From Selaginella moellendorffii (taxonomy: Eukaryota; Streptophyta; Lycopodiopsida; Selaginellales; Selaginellaceae), in NCBI RefSeq assembly GCF_000143415.4, contig NW_003314331.1, positions 766,030 to 830,029 on the forward strand: DNA of 64,000 nt. The letters run 5' to 3'. This document shows positions 11,400 through 22,605 of the stretch, piece after piece. Under the pieces are notes generated by a model. That model had not been told where the DNA came from. It was given only the letters and a program-made list of their open reading frames with translations, and did no database searches. The translations under genes were made by a program, and so were the position numbers. The first letter of the stretch is position 1, and every line of letters starts with the position of its first letter.

Positions 11400-12460
11400 T
11401 CGACTTAGCGCCTCTGCCACAATATTGCTCTTCCCAGGCTTGTACAGAATCTCGCAATCAAACTCGGCTAAGGCATTGGCCCACCGACCTTGTTTCCCTC
11501 TCAGGTTGGGCTATGACAAGAAGTGTTTCGTTGCCACATTGTCCGTGTAAACCTTGAAGTGTCTCCCAAGGTAGTGTCGCCACTCCTTGAGCGCCTTGAC
11601 CACAGCAAACAATTCCTTCTCATAGGCAGGCCACTTCCGTTGAGCCTTGTCCAACTTCTTTGAGAAGAACACTACTAGATGGTTGTCTTGCTTCAAAATT
11701 GCACCCAACGCAAAGTCCAAAGCATCCGTTTCTACCTCAAAGTCCTTACCAAAGTCTGGTAATGCCAACACAGGAGCCTTCCTCAACTTCCCTTTAAGGT
11801 GGACGAATGCTACCTCGCATTCTGCTGTCCATACCATCTTCCCTTTTCCTGTTTGGTCCGTTAAGGGCAGGGCTACTCTCGAATAGTGTCTGATAAACTT
11901 TTGGTAGTAGTTGCATAGCCCCAAGAATGCCCTCAACTCATGTACATTCGATGGTCGCTCCCATTCCTGGATCGCTTGGACCTTCTCCGGGTCCACCTTG
12001 AGCCCGTCCTGGCCCACCACATGCCCGAGAAACTTTACCTCTTGTTGAGCAAAGTCACATTTGCTCTCTTTAGCATACAGTTTGTGTTCCCTTAGTTTCT
12101 CAAACACCTTCGCCAAGTGTTCGGCATGCTCCTCTAGCGTCTCGCTATAGATCAGGATGTCGTTGATATAGACGACCACGAAGTGATCCAGATAGGGTAC
12201 AAAGATGTGGTTCATCAGCGCCGAAAACGTTGCTGGCGCATTGCATAACCCGAAGGGCATCACCAGAAACTCAAAGCTCCCATACCTCGTTCGACAGGTT
12301 GTCTTCTCGACATCTTCCTCGGCTACCCTGATCTGGTAGTATCCTAACCTTAGGTCAATCCTCGAGAAGTATTTTGCCTTTCCCAACCTATCGAATAGGT
12401 CCTCAATTCTTGGCAAAGGGTACTTGTTCTTCTTTGTATACTTGTTGAGCAACCGGTAGT
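11400..12460 (-). pseudogene. Chromovirus reverse transcriptase and RNase H (decayed)
   Basis: From 12452 downward on the minus strand: YPLPRIEDLFDRL, GYYQIRV, FLVMPFGLCNAPATF and VVYINDILIYS. The last holds INDI in place of the usual VDD-type catalytic pair, a possible active-site change. Then come FLGHVV and RNase H motifs (VETDALDFALGAIL, YTDNVATKHFL). An in-frame TAG follows HFLS at 11511-11513. A 4-nt-type deletion near 12460 breaks the join to the upstream protease/RT-N segment. This is Ty3/gypsy order (RT, RH, IN). Confidence 0.92.
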
Positions 12461-13856
12461 CTATGCACGCATAGAACCATCTTTCTTTTTCACAAATAAC
12501 ACCGGTGCCCCATACGGTGACTTGCTCAACCTAACATACCCTTTGTCCACCAACTCCTCTAGTTGGCACTTGAGCTCTTTGAGTTCTTTTTCGTTCAAAT
12601 GATAGGGGGGATGAACCACCACCTCAGCACCCTCGACTAGCTCAATCTTATGTTCTATCGGTCGTGCGGGGGGCAACCCCGCCGGTAGCTCCTCCGGCAT
12701 GGTATCCTGGAATTGATCCAACACCCGCTGGATCACTAAAGGTACTTCTTTCGTTCCTGTCTTTTTGTCACTCTTCACCGAGAGTAAGCACAAAAAGGCT
12801 GCCTTAGTTCCTTTAGTGAGTTGTCCTCTCGTGGACACCAGGTTTAAGTAGGAATCTTTGGCCTTGCTTTGCCCTACCTTTAGATCCTGGGCCTCCACCC
12901 TAGATCTTCTTCCTTGGGCATTTGCCAGTACCACAAGGTTCCTACCTTGTCTATGCAGGGCTACCACGAACCGATTGAACCAATCCATTCCGAAGATCAC
13001 GTCAAATCCCGCCATGTCCAACACGGTGAAATCCATGTCCACTTTCCATGTCCCTACTTCGACTCTTGCTTGTCGAAGTACCTCATCGGTGCTTTGGCTA
13101 TCTTGAACAAACTCTATAGTCCTTGGTTCGCCTAGCCGCTGCACCGTTAGTCTGGCTTGCCGGACTATGTCTGCAGCCACAAAATTATTCGAAGTACCCG
13201 TGTCAATAAGGATCTTAACAAAGCTACCTCCGAGCTTCCCTCGGAGGGCTAGTAGATGTCGCGAACGACTCTCTACCAAAGTTGCTCGTGTAATGAGTAA
13301 CTTTGAGTTAGGGACTGGATCACATACCTCATTTTGGACTTCACTCGACTTGATGGCCATATTGGCTCTGGCCTTCTTCGGGTAGGGACATTCCCTTGAA
13401 AAGTGTCAAGCTTCACCGCAGTTGTAACATACGTTGTTTCCCACGCTGCTATACGACTTGACCTTCTTATCCATGGGTTTGTCTCTTTTCGCTTGACTCC
13501 CCCACGTACTCGCTCTCTGGCCACCAGATTTGCCTTTCCGGAACCCCGAGGACTCATTCTTAGAGAAACTCTTCTTGAATTTCCCCCTGCTATACGTTCC
13601 TCTTGGTTTGGCCCCTTTGCTAAACGTGGATCCCGACCCTGTCATGTTCCCCTTTCGCAAGTTATCGTTGAAATGCACCTTGATGGCCGCATCCAACGCT
13701 TCCTTGTAGTTGGTTGGGTTCCAGCGCATCACCTCACCACAAGCCCAGGTTTGCAAACCTAATATAAAGGCATGGAACGCATCCATATCCCCTATATCCA
13801 TGACAAGTATCCTCTTTGCCATGAACCTATTCACATATTCCTGGATGGTTCCAGTT
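12461..13856 (-). pseudogene. Chromovirus gag C-terminus, zinc knuckle and protease (decayed)
   Basis: From 13856 the minus strand reads the C-terminal gag (VNRFMAKRIL...WNPTNYKEALDAAI), a basic linker, and the nucleocapsid knuckle CYNCGEA-stop-HFSRECP, with a TGA at 13406-13408 inside the knuckle. The protease motif LIDTGTSNNFV and the RT start [16 protein letters not shown] follow in the same frame. The gag is interrupted at 13856 by the palindromic element; its N-terminal part resumes at 18095, and the reading joins cleanly (RLKQ to TGTIQEYVNRF). Confidence 0.9.
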
Positions 13857-14735
13857 TGTCGCGAATGTGACTTCGGGTATCGAAAGATACTTGTTGACTG
13901 GTCCTTACGGACACTCTTTCCTTACTGCCATGACGGCAGGAGATTGGTACAGTTGGATCCCTTTAGTAGCCCCTCTTGTGCTAGTGGAGTTAATTGGGCA
14001 TTCCGAGTGTACTTAGACTGGACGAGCATAAGGACGGAATTCCTACGTGCTATTAGCTAAGCATACTTAGCTCGGTAAGGAGTTCCCGTCTCGTTATGTC
14101 TTGCACTGGCTAGTGACAAGAACCCTCGCGTATTGAGACTAGTCCCTCAATATCGCTGGATGATAGCTTACCGTGTCTGCCAAACACCCTTGCTATCACG
14201 CCCTTTGTGTTGGTCTCATTTCGGTCCTAAATGCTATTTATGGAAAGTGTCTAGATTAGCTCATTTGGCATATCTACGGAATGTAGAGATCGGCTTGAAC
14301 ACAATGGTGTTCGTCCCGTGTCCAAATTCGCAATTTAAGGATATTTCATATTTAGTAAGATTCGAGCTTGTCCCAGAGACTAACTCCTGGTACTAAGGGA
14401 GGCTTGGGGTGAAAGCCCAAAGCGTGTGTTCCTCAAGGGGGGGGGGGGGGGGGGCTATGGGGGGTTCCAAATGTATAGAAGGGATAGTGGTTGGAATGCA
14501 TGTCCGACAACCTGAGACATTAGTTTGGCTCCCGCTGGGCTGTGTTGCTCCTTGTTCTGCGTCCGGCTTAGGTCTAAGCCTAAGCTCCACGTGCCAAAAT
14601 TGTGCCAGACTCCGTCTGACACCATTTTGCGTGTAGGTGTTGGATACGGGGAGCTGGTGCTCGTGGGATTGTACCGGACCCTCGTTTCGTAGCGCAACGG
14701 GCTTGGAGTTCGGCTCCAAATTCAGGTGCGCTACA
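13857..14735 (+). repeat. Family-2 LTR (left, inverted relative to the body)
   Basis: It starts TGTCGCGAATGTGACTTC and ends GGTGCGCTACA. It is followed by TTTGGTATCAGAG (14736-14748), the initiator tRNA-Met primer-binding site, and then a 38-bp leader. It holds a long poly-G run near 14440. Compared with the right LTR it lacks about 45 bp near 14590. Confidence 0.9.
14407..14490 (+). promoter_or_regulatory. Conserved LTR block (probable core promoter) in family-2 LTR
   Basis: GGGTGAAAGCCCAAAGC, a poly-G run, then TTCCAAATGTATAGAAGGG. The same ordered block occurs in otherwise different LTRs, for example at 17481-17554, 43051-43116, 49430-49496 and 20158-20245. The TATA-like GTATAG suggests a core promoter, but that function is inferred. 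Confidence 0.5.
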
Positions 14736-14766
14736 TTTGGTATCAGAGAAATTATCTCAGCGATTC

Positions 14767-16995
14767 CTATCCAACTTTTGTCGGATGATACCCGGACCGC
14801 AAATCAAGTCGCGTAAAATACTTAGCCTTTAAGAGTTGGTCGAACAAGTCATCAATGCGAGGCAAAGGATAACTGTTCTTGACCGTGATCTTGTTGAGTG
14901 CCCGATAGTCAATACACATCCTCATGGTTCCATCCTTTTTCATAACGAAAAGGACTGGCACTCCATAAGGTGACTTGTTTGGTCGGATGTGACCTTTGTC
15001 AAGAAGCTCCATGAGTTGCTTCTTGAGTTCAGCCATCTCCTTGATGTTCAACCGATATGAAGCTTTCGTAGGTGGTTTAGAACCCGGAATAACCTCAATC
15101 CGATGATCAACCTCACGGCTAGGGGGTAGCCCTGGCGGCAAATCCTTCGGAAAGATATCCTGGTTCCTCGCCAACAACTCCAATATCCTCTTTGGTACAG
15201 GATCAACCCCGTCGCCGATTCGAACTAAGTCATTAACACCCTTAGCTTCCATCACTTGAACCCAAAAGGTTCGACATCCCCTCTTAGCTGCTTTTTGAGC
15301 GGCCCTCGCAGTTAGGAACTTTGCATCCCAATCCTTTGAGGAACACTTTTGCAACTGAAAGGATACATCAGGACGTCCTTCTGACTTCAACGTGATACGA
15401 CTTTGTCCAACACCATAAATCCCTTTTATATAATTGTTGAAGAAGTCCATACCAAACACCATCTGAAAATCTGGTATCTTCAACACTACCAAGTCCACTC
15501 TTTCTTTCCACTTGGATATCTTTATTGGAACATCACTCACAAACTTTCTGGCTACTTGCCCACCTTCCGCAAACCGAAAGTGCATAGGCGACATTTGCTC
15601 AGCATTCAATCCTAACAACTTAACTAAGTCTTTGGATATCACGTTGTGCGTAGCTCCCGTGTCAATCATCACTCGGATTCGGTGTCCACGGACAAAGCCT
15701 ACCAGATACATCAACGGATCAATGTTTGCATTGACTGCAAGAAAAGCTTGAGGAAAGCAACAAAAGTTACTCACCTCTTCTTCCTCATAGTCTGCATTGA
15801 CCAACTCGTCAACCCCTTCAGCTCCATCACCACCGTCTTCCCTCATGACATTAACCCGAGACCTTGTCTTATGCTTGTTGGGACATTTCGAGGACCTATG
15901 TCCTGACTCTCCACAATGGAAGCAATGACCCACACTACCCGTTCCGCTAGGAGCAGGTTTTGCAGGTTGCTGCTGCTTATACCCACTAGCAGGAGGAGCA
16001 GAGGGCCTAGGACCAGAAGAAGCTGCTGGTGGTCTCCAACCACCACCACCTTTATTAACTGTTGCTTGTGAGCCTCCAGGGCGGAACCTACTTTCCACCC
16101 TCTGTTTCCGATCACTTTGTTTATTCCCAGAATTCCTATTCTTGTCTGAATTACCAACATACGGTTGCTGATATTGTTCCATGAGTGAGTGACTAAAGGC
16201 AACTTGCTGTGCTGCCTCCTTACACTCCAGGTACGTCTTCGGCTTAAACTTCAAAATCTCATTGCGAGAAAATGAACTTAAACCCTCCAAAAAATAACTC
16301 CGAGCATCTTCGTCACTCATATTTGCAATCATAATGCGCTTCTGAGCAAACGCATTAACATAATGCATGAGATCCCCTCGCTGCTTTAACCGTCGCAGCT
16401 CCGCGCGAAGTCTCAGACCAAGATCATCTGGCAAGTATTCCTTACGGATACAAGACCGCATCTTGGTCCAACTTCTAGTCTGCCCCTTTTCAGCACACAC
16501 TTGACGCCACCAAGTCTTGGCATGATCGGTGAGAAAGGATTGCGCACACGCAACTTTCGTACGATCATCTACGTCTGCCGCTATGAAATAGTTTTCCATA
16601 TCGTAGACCCAGTCTTCCAAAACCTGATAGTCCCGCATGCCTCTAAAGTTGGGTGGTTTCGGGGGCTTGAACTTTGAAACTCGTGCAACCGGGGGCGGCT
16701 GCAGAACTTCATCGTCCTCAAAACTCGAAGAGGAGTCCGGTTGCTTAGGCTTAGCTGGTTTAGCTGCCTCAGCCTCTTTCTTCCTCTTCTTGTTCTCCTT
16801 CTTCAATTTGCGAATCTCCTTTTGCAAATTCTCGATCTTGACTTCCTGAGCCGTTCGCTGCAGCACCGCAGCATCCGGCTCTTCCTCTTCTGACTCAGCC
16901 TCTACCTCTTCCGCAGCATCTCTAGCAGGAGTTTCCTCCTCTCGATTTGCCCGTCTAGAGGTTTCAGCATCATCAGCACGGTTCCGTTTCACCAT
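14767..16995 (-). CDS. Gag-protease-RT(N) polyprotein of the palindromic Ty3 element, truncated
   Basis: A single open frame; the likely start is the Met at 16995 (MVKRNRADD), giving about 742 residues, because sequence upstream of it is leader. Order: an acidic region, a coiled coil ([19 protein letters not shown]), a gag domain ([18 protein letters not shown]...WWRQV), the knuckle [15 protein letters not shown], the protease [12 protein letters not shown], and an RT N-terminus ([39 protein letters not shown]). RT ends after GYH, where the frame runs into the inverted leader and stops, so the catalytic RT motif, RNase H and integrase are missing. The open frame suggests a recent insertion. 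It could not transpose alone. Confidence 0.9.
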   Translation of the reverse strand: MVKRNRADDAETSRRANREEETPARDAAEEVEAESEEEEPDAAVLQRTAQEVKIENLQKEIRKLKKENKKRKKEAEAAKPAKPKQPDSSSSFEDDEVLQPPPVARVSKFKPPKPPNFRGMRDYQVLEDWVYDMENYFIAADVDDRTKVACAQSFLTDHAKTWWRQVCAEKGQTRSWTKMRSCIRKEYLPDDLGLRLRAELRRLKQRGDLMHYVNAFAQKRIMIANMSDEDARSYFLEGLSSFSRNEILKFKPKTYLECKEAAQQVAFSHSLMEQYQQPYVGNSDKNRNSGNKQSDRKQRVESRFRPGGSQATVNKGGGGWRPPAASSGPRPSAPPASGYKQQQPAKPAPSGTGSVGHCFHCGESGHRSSKCPNKHKTRSRVNVMREDGGDGAEGVDELVNADYEEEEVSNFCCFPQAFLAVNANIDPLMYLVGFVRGHRIRVMIDTGATHNVISKDLVKLLGLNAEQMSPMHFRFAEGGQVARKFVSDVPIKISKWKERVDLVVLKIPDFQMVFGMDFFNNYIKGIYGVGQSRITLKSEGRPDVSFQLQKCSSKDWDAKFLTARAAQKAAKRGCRTFWVQVMEAKGVNDLVRIGDGVDPVPKRILELLARNQDIFPKDLPPGLPPSREVDHRIEVIPGSKPPTKASYRLNIKEMAELKKQLMELLDKGHIRPNKSPYGVPVLFVMKKDGTMRMCIDYRALNKITVKNSYPLPRIDDLFDQLLKAKYFTRLDLRSGYHPTKVG

Positions 16996-17186
16996 CCCGC
17001 TAGCTGCATGCATGCCTCTATCAGTAACTAAACATGCATACAACGTTCTTACTGAATGGTGCAATCCAACTAATCCTACACAGGTCGCTTCGGATCTACT
17101 AGAAAAGTCTCTGCGTATGCAACTTGAGTCAGAAAATCCGACAAAAGTTGGATAGGAATCGCTGAGACAATTTCTCTGATACCAAA

Positions 17187-18094
17187 TGTAGCGCACCTAA
17201 ATTTGGAGCCGAACTCCAAGCCCGTTGCGCTACGAAACGAGGGTCCGGTACAATCCCACGAGCACTAGCTCCCCATATCCAGCACCTACACGCAAAATAG
17301 TGTCAGACGGAGTCTGGCACGATTTTGGCATACCGGTGGCCTAACGCGAGAAGGAGGGTACTCCACCGACTAGAGCAGCGTGGAGCTTGGGCTTAGACCC
17401 AAGCCGGACGCAAAACAAGGAGCGACACAGCCCAGCGGGAGCCAAACTAATGTCTCAGGTGGTCGGACATGCATTCCAACCACTATCCCTACTATACATT
17501 TGGAACCCCCCATAGCCCCCCCCCTTGAAGAACACACGCTTTGGGCTTTCACCCCAAACCTCCCTTAGTACCAGGAGTTAGTCTCTGGGACATTACTAAA
17601 TATGAAATGTCCTTAGATTGCGAATTTGGACACGGGACGAACACCATTGTGTTCAGGCCGATCTCTACATTCCGTAGATATGCCAAATGAGCTAATCTAG
17701 ACACTTTCCATAAATAGCATTTGGGACCGAAATGAGACCAACACAAAGGGCGTGATAGCGAGGGTGTTTGGCAGACACGGTAAGCTATCATCTAGCGATA
17801 TTGAGGGACTAGTCTCAATATGCGAGGGTTCTTATCACTATCCAGTGCAAGACATAACGAGACGGGAACTCCTTACCGGGCTAAGTATGCTTAGCTAATA
17901 GCACGTAGGAATTCCGTCCTTATGCTCGTCCGGTCTAAGTACACTCGGAATGCCCAGTTAACTCCACTAGCACAAGAGGGGCTACTAAAGGGATCCAACT
18001 GTACTGATCTCCTGCCGTCATGGCAGTAAGGAAAGAGTGTCCGTAAAGACCAGTCGACAAGTATCTTTCGATACCCGAAGTCACATTCGCGACA
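17187..18094 (-). repeat. Family-2 LTR (right, 5' LTR of the gag-pol body)
   Basis: On the plus strand it begins TGTAGCGCACC and ends CATTCGCGACA. The adjoining 17174-17186 is the reverse complement of the TTTGGTATCAGAG primer-binding site. It is an inverted repeat of 13857-14735, with several substitutions and one indel. Confidence 0.9.
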
Positions 18095-18770
18095 CAGTCT
18101 GCTTCAGCCTACTCAGCTCATCTCTCAGATGCAGAGTGGCATTTGGAGGAACGTATGTTGCGCGGATCCTCGCCTTCATCATGTCCCAAGTGGCCACTGG
18201 TCCTTCGTTGACCTCCGTCGTTCTCCACCAAAACTTGGCATTATCTGCCAAGTATGGTTTTGCACATAGGACCTTCTCTGAGCTCGGTAATCGCAACACT
18301 CGGAAGTAGTCCTCCATATCGTAAAACCAATCCTCCACCACCTTATAGTCATTCACTCCCTTGAAGACCGGTGGGGGCTTTGGTTTATACTTGGGAACTG
18401 CCTGAGGGACTGATTTTACTTTAGTTTGTTCAACCTTGTTTGGTTCTGCCTCAGTCCCTGCCGAAGGGTCTGCACCTTCTGCACTGCCAGCATCCGCAGT
18501 CTTTCTCTTTTTCTTCCGTTTCTCATCACGCTTTAGCTTGCGTACGAGAGTCTCTAGCAGGGCATTGGTCTGTGCCAACTGTCCTTCTAGCACGTCCAAT
18601 CGAGCCTTGGACAACCGAACCTCGCCACCGGACTCCTGTTTGGAAGTTTCCTCACTAAAGTCCTCCTCATGCAAGGATTCCTCATCCATAGCCTCTTGTT
18701 CAACCGAAGGCTCCAGCTCCGGCGGAGGTTCCGTCTCCGCCTGGGTTTGCTTACGCCCTGCCCTTGCCAT
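18095..18770 (-). pseudogene. Chromovirus gag, N-terminal part
   Basis: On the minus strand from Met 18770 (MARAGRKQTQAETE): a Glu-rich N-terminus, a coiled coil (LDVLEGQLAQTNALLETLVRK), a basic run, then the gag domain (VFKGVNDYKVVEDWFYDME...FWWRTTEV...ATYVPPNATLHLRDELSRLKQ). It ends at the insertion point of the palindromic element and resumes at 13856. Similar architecture to the family-2 gag shows that the two belong to related Ty3 lineages. Confidence 0.9.
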
Positions 18771-18813
18771 CTCCCAGCAATCCACCTTTATCCTTCGCTA
18801 GAACTGAGGAAAA

Positions 18814-18829
18814 GGCTCCAATACCAAAT
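18814..18829 (-). other. Primer-binding site of chromovirus
   Basis: On the minus strand ATTTGGTATTGGAGCC directly follows the LTR end GGCTTACA. It resembles the initiator tRNA-Met site TGGTATCAGAGC with changes. Confidence 0.7.
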
Positions 18830-20017
18830 TGTAAGCCACAAATTTTTCTTTTCCAATTTGCTAATTTACCTCGTCTATCCGACCAATGCTGCCTTGGCTT
18901 GTGCTAAGTTCCCTTGCCAAGGTTCTCGCCTATTGTACCAGCTTCTACTTGGTCTTCCTTGGTTTCAGCTACTCACTACACGAGCAACGGAGTGTTAGCC
19001 ATCCATCTACGGATTCCCAAATTTCTCCCAATCCCCCTCCCTGGGTTAGACTGAACTTAAGGTTCGGCTACACTCCCCGTAGGCACAAGCAGCTAAGCAC
19101 ACCAAGCCTCCAGGTTCCTAACACCCCTTGGTACAACAAGATTTGATCATGGGACCCTCTAAATCCCAAGCCTTGGGTGCAGCACTTGCTTCGGGACGTC
19201 GGGGCGAAACACCGTGGCCTAACGGCCCGGTATGGGTACCTCTACCCCCCCACTTCCATCCCGAAGGGAAGGCCCAAGCCCCTAGGAAGGGTGAGGACCA
19301 ATGAGCCACAAGGTACTCAAGTGAGGCACCACTTCATATGAGCCGAGAGCACTGCAGTTGGTTTCCCTTTCGGGAGTGGGAGTTGCTCTTGAACACTTCC
19401 TTGGGTGGCCCCTCCGGCACCACCCAAGCCCATGCTCACTCCCACCCAAGGCCCCTCGGCCCCAGTCTCAACCTCAAGTCAGTTTAGAAGCACCACTAGA
19501 GAGTTCCTTCAAGACTGGTTCCTAGCCCTCACTATCCCTACTATACTTTTGGAACCCCCTGCAAGCCCCCCCCCCCCCCCCCCCCCCCTTTGGGAGATGC
19601 ACGCTTTGGGCTTTCACCCCTTGACCCGTATTAGTACTCGGACTTAGTCTCTGGCTTGATCTCGGACTCGATATCGGATCCGACTTCGGATTCGGTTCTC
19701 GGATTCGATCTCGGACTCGATCTCGGATTCGACTTCGGATTTGGTCTCGGACTCGATCTCGGACTCGATCTCGGACCCGACCTCGGACTCGACCTCGGAC
19801 TCGTTCTCGGACCCAATTTCGGATCTCGGACTCCGTCTCGAGCTTGGTCTCGAACTCGGTCTCGAACTCGGTCTCCGAGTCGGTCTCGGACTCGATTCCG
19901 GACTCCATCTTGAACTCGGTCTTAGAGTCGGTCTTGGACTCGATCTTAGACTTGGTCCCATCCGATGAACTCTTTATCATTTTGGTCAAGCTTTCGGGGC
20001 TCCTTTAGCCTACGACA
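18830..20017 (-). repeat. Chromovirus 5' LTR (family-1-related, diverged)
   Basis: On the plus strand it runs from TGTAAGCCACAAATTTTT to GCCTACGACA (1188 bp). It shares order and motifs with family-1 LTRs: the AACACCGTGGCC stretch near 19210, GAGCCACA...GTACTCAAGT, the poly-C plus GGGCTTTCACCCC block, and a CGGACTCGATCT minisatellite at 19635-19965. The sequence is well diverged from 7742-9510, so those two are unlikely to be an original LTR pair. The right boundary is inferred from the TG...CA rule only. Confidence 0.65.
19635..19965. repeat. Minisatellite in chromovirus LTR
   Basis: A 12-bp-like unit CTCGGACTCGAT with variants, related to but distinct from the family-1 unit CTCGGACTCCAT. 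It occupies the homologous place in the LTR. Confidence 0.8.
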
Positions 20018-20045
20018 CCTCGGCGAGTTGGTTCCTTACAAGATC

Positions 20046-20742
20046 GTCCTGAACACAATGATGTTCATCCCGTGTCCAAATTCGCAATCTAGGGATATTC
20101 CATATTTAGTAAGTTTCGAGCTTGTCCCAGAGACTAACTCCTGATACTAAGGGAGGCTTGGGGTGAAAGCCCAAAACATGTGTTCCTCAAAGGGGAGGGG
20201 GGGGGGTGCTGTGGGGGGTTCCAAATGTATAATAGGGATAGTGGGTAGGTCGGGCATGGCCGACCAATCTGAGGCATAGTCTAGCTCCCGCTTGCATGCC
20301 TGTCCTTGTTCTGTGTCCGGCTTAGGTCTAAGCCTAAGTTCCATTCCATGCTAGCTAGTGGAGTACCCATGTCCTCGCGTTAGGCCACCGGTATGCCGAA
20401 ATAGCGCCAGACTCTGTTTGGCTCCGTTTTGCGTGCTAGTCCTGGCATTGGGATGCTGGTTGTTCCAGAATTGCTCCAAGTCGCTTCGGGCTCTTGTCCC
20501 TTCGCTCCTTGGGCTGTTTGCTCGGGAGTTGCTCCATGGCTCGGTTCCAGGAGTTTGGCACCATTCTTTCGTTCAGTGGCCCAAGGCCCTGAACTTCGGG
20601 TTCCGCACCACTGTCCTATGGACACGTGGCATGTGACACGTGGCATCTATCACGTGGCACAAAGAGGGTTTAGGTTCCGCTTCGTGGTGTTATCCTATGG
20701 TAAATCACCAAAGGATAAAGGGTCAAAACCACGTGCACTACA
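20046..20742 (+). repeat. Family-3 LTR, 5' truncated
   Basis: It aligns to family-2 LTR from position about 14297 onward, then diverges into a family-3 3' part ending CCACGTGCACTACA. The first 430 bp or so (TGTCGCG...) are missing. It is followed by GTTGGTATCAGAG (20743-20755), an initiator tRNA-Met primer-binding site, so it is a 5' LTR. Confidence 0.8.
20623..20656 (+). promoter_or_regulatory. Three CACGTG boxes at 14-bp spacing in family-3 LTR
   Basis: CACGTG lies at 20623, 20637 and 20651 in a 14-bp tandem repeat CACGTGGCA(N5). CACGTG is the plant G-box bound by bHLH and bZIP factors. Weaker versions of the array occur in the other family-3 LTRs (about 40010-40050, 41645-41690, 63637-63680). 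Regulation by these sites is inferred. Confidence 0.5.
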
Positions 20743-21090
20743 GTTGGTATCAGAGCAAATGGCACGGGTTTGATTCCCATTGATTAGTGGCTACTTAAAA
20801 ATATAATATACCCTTGAGCAAGGTATATTCCTACCCCTAAATTTGAAATCGTATATATTGGACATCCATGCGTACGTCCTTTCTCTTATGTGGAGTATCC
20901 ACGGACAAAGGTATCCACCGTAGGACTACGGTAGGGGTGGATGACTAGTTGCCTCACATGGAATAACTAGTCTACACAAAAGAAGGATTGGTGGATTCAG
21001 TGCGGAAATGGAGGTGTTGGTTCCCCTTGGCTCAGTAAGGGTTGATAGTCAATAGTCAATGAGGACATTGACATCTCTGAAGGGGGGGTG
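20743..21090 (+). mobile_element. Primer-binding site and leader of family-3 element
   Basis: This stretch begins with the primer-binding site TTGGTATCAGAGCAAATGG. No gag follows, and similarity to retroelement sequence fades into AT-rich sequence near 21100. It appears to be the remains of an element that lost its body. Confidence 0.55.
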
Positions 21091-21478
21091 AGTGTAGTGT
21101 ATGTGATAATGGGATGAGATTTGGATATACTGTCACTGTGGATCCTTGGAACCTTGGGGGATAAATAGGGATAAAATAGCCACTAAGGGTTCTTTCATCA
21201 AGCAATTGCCTCTTTTCCAGTTGGCTTAAGGGGAGAGAGATAAGGTGCACTACACCTAGCTCTGCAAGACAAGCATGAATATATTCTTCGAGAGTGATAC
21301 TTATGCAGGTGCTGGAAAGAAACTTCTCATCCCAGACTTGTAACATCTCCTCACTAGTGGCAATACTCTGAGAAATGTATGCCTTCTCTTTCATCACTTC
21401 CATCCTTATCTCACAATGTTTTGTCGTTGTTTCATAGCCAAGTGTTGAGAAGTTCCAAGCAAACGCTCTGTTCAGCAA
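21056..21478 (-). CDS. Unrecognised 140-residue open frame
   Basis: On the minus strand it starts MLNRAFAWNFSTLGYE and ends QRCQCPH. I recognise no domain. The middle (SQSIATSEEMLQVWDEKFL, then LEEYIHACLAEL) could be helical; the last 40 residues look like read-through of non-coding sequence. It may be a fragment of a transposon gene or chance. Sequence from 21480 to 22300 shows no clear gene. Confidence 0.2.
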   Translation of the reverse strand: MLNRAFAWNFSTLGYETTTKHCEIRMEVMKEKAYISQSIATSEEMLQVWDEKFLSSTCISITLEEYIHACLAELGVVHLISLPLSQLEKRQLLDERTLSGYFIPIYPPRFQGSTVTVYPNLIPLSHTLHSPPLQRCQCPH

Positions 21479-22605
21479 AAGATATTTTACTCTTGGAGAT
21501 GTTGTAAATGAGTTTTTTTAGTGCTTTACCAGTTCCTACACACACAAAAAGTTATGAAATGTTTCACAAATTTTAGACAAATTTACAAATGCAAGAATAA
21601 ATTTCAACAATGCTATCAAGCCATTCTTGCCCACATCATATGTCTGCAATTTGGAGTAAATTTTTCACCTTTGTTCTCTTTGTATTCAAAATTCACTCCT
21701 CAATCATATGCCACTCCATCTTCTTCTGTTGCTCATCCCCTCAGACATTTTTAAAAAATGAGGTTCTTTCTCCTTTGATTATGGGCTGCAAGAAACATTA
21801 TGCAAATTAATACATACTTCAACACTAATTTACCTTTGCCCAGACGGCAACTAAAAAATCAAGTGGTAGCTGGTACCAAGTTTACAATTCTTAGCCTTTC
21901 CTAGCTGCTATTTTCATTTGAATTACTTCAAATACCTCACGATTGTACAATGTTTGGACCTCCTTTAGCGAGAGCATGCCGATAAACTGAAGGTGCTCAA
22001 TGTCATGTACCAATGTATAAGCTTGAAACGCAAATTGGTTTAGCATGCAAAAACATGATATTGGCTAAGTTTACAAAAAATAAATTTTTATATGTTGATC
22101 TTATGGCATGCCATATTGAGCTTCACAATATGCTCCTGAGTCATTGGTTTGACAAGTGTGACTAGAACACTAATATGTCATTCTTTATCATCTCGGAACT
22201 TCTCTTGAATGCATTTGCAAAATACTAACCACTTATAGTTTCCATTGATCACCTAGAAGAGCTTTCCAATGAACCCTACTATCTCCACATATTGTTCTAA
22301 GAATCCATTAAACTCACGAGACTTTTGCAGCCATATAGGATCCATTTTTGCTCAAGTTCAGTAGTCACTAGCTTTGTCTGGCTAGTTCTCGGGAAAGTTG
22401 GTGAAACAATGAAGGTACCAACTGTGCTCCCAAACCTAACCTTGGCAAAGGAGCTATAAATAACTATGTTGAGATTATAAGCTAAGTGCACCCAATGGCT
22501 TTGAACCGACCAACACAAAAGAACCAGAAAATGATGAGGGCCATTCCACACCATTTCCTATAACACTTTACTGATTGTCTATTCTTGAGCTTGGATGATC
22601 ATATC

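Larger units (their letters stand above)
13857..18094. mobile_element. Palindromic LTR retroelement with head-to-head LTRs, inserted in chromovirus gag
   Basis: This 4238-bp insertion has an LTR in plus orientation at its left (13857-14735) and one in minus orientation at its right (17187-18094). Each is followed inward by a primer-binding site and a leader. Only one body is present: gag-protease-RT start, read on the minus strand from the right LTR. RT stops abruptly at 14786, where an inverted copy of the leader begins. The flanks are CAGTT (13852-13856) and CAGTC (18095-18099), a 5-bp duplication with one difference, and the host gag frame is restored when the insertion is removed. Confidence 0.88.

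Noticed and set aside
19555-19590. Poly-C runs (also 14440, 40180, 42088) as a biological G-quadruplex switch
   Set aside because: Plausible, but homopolymer length is unreliable in assemblies; folded into the shared LTR block finding instead.
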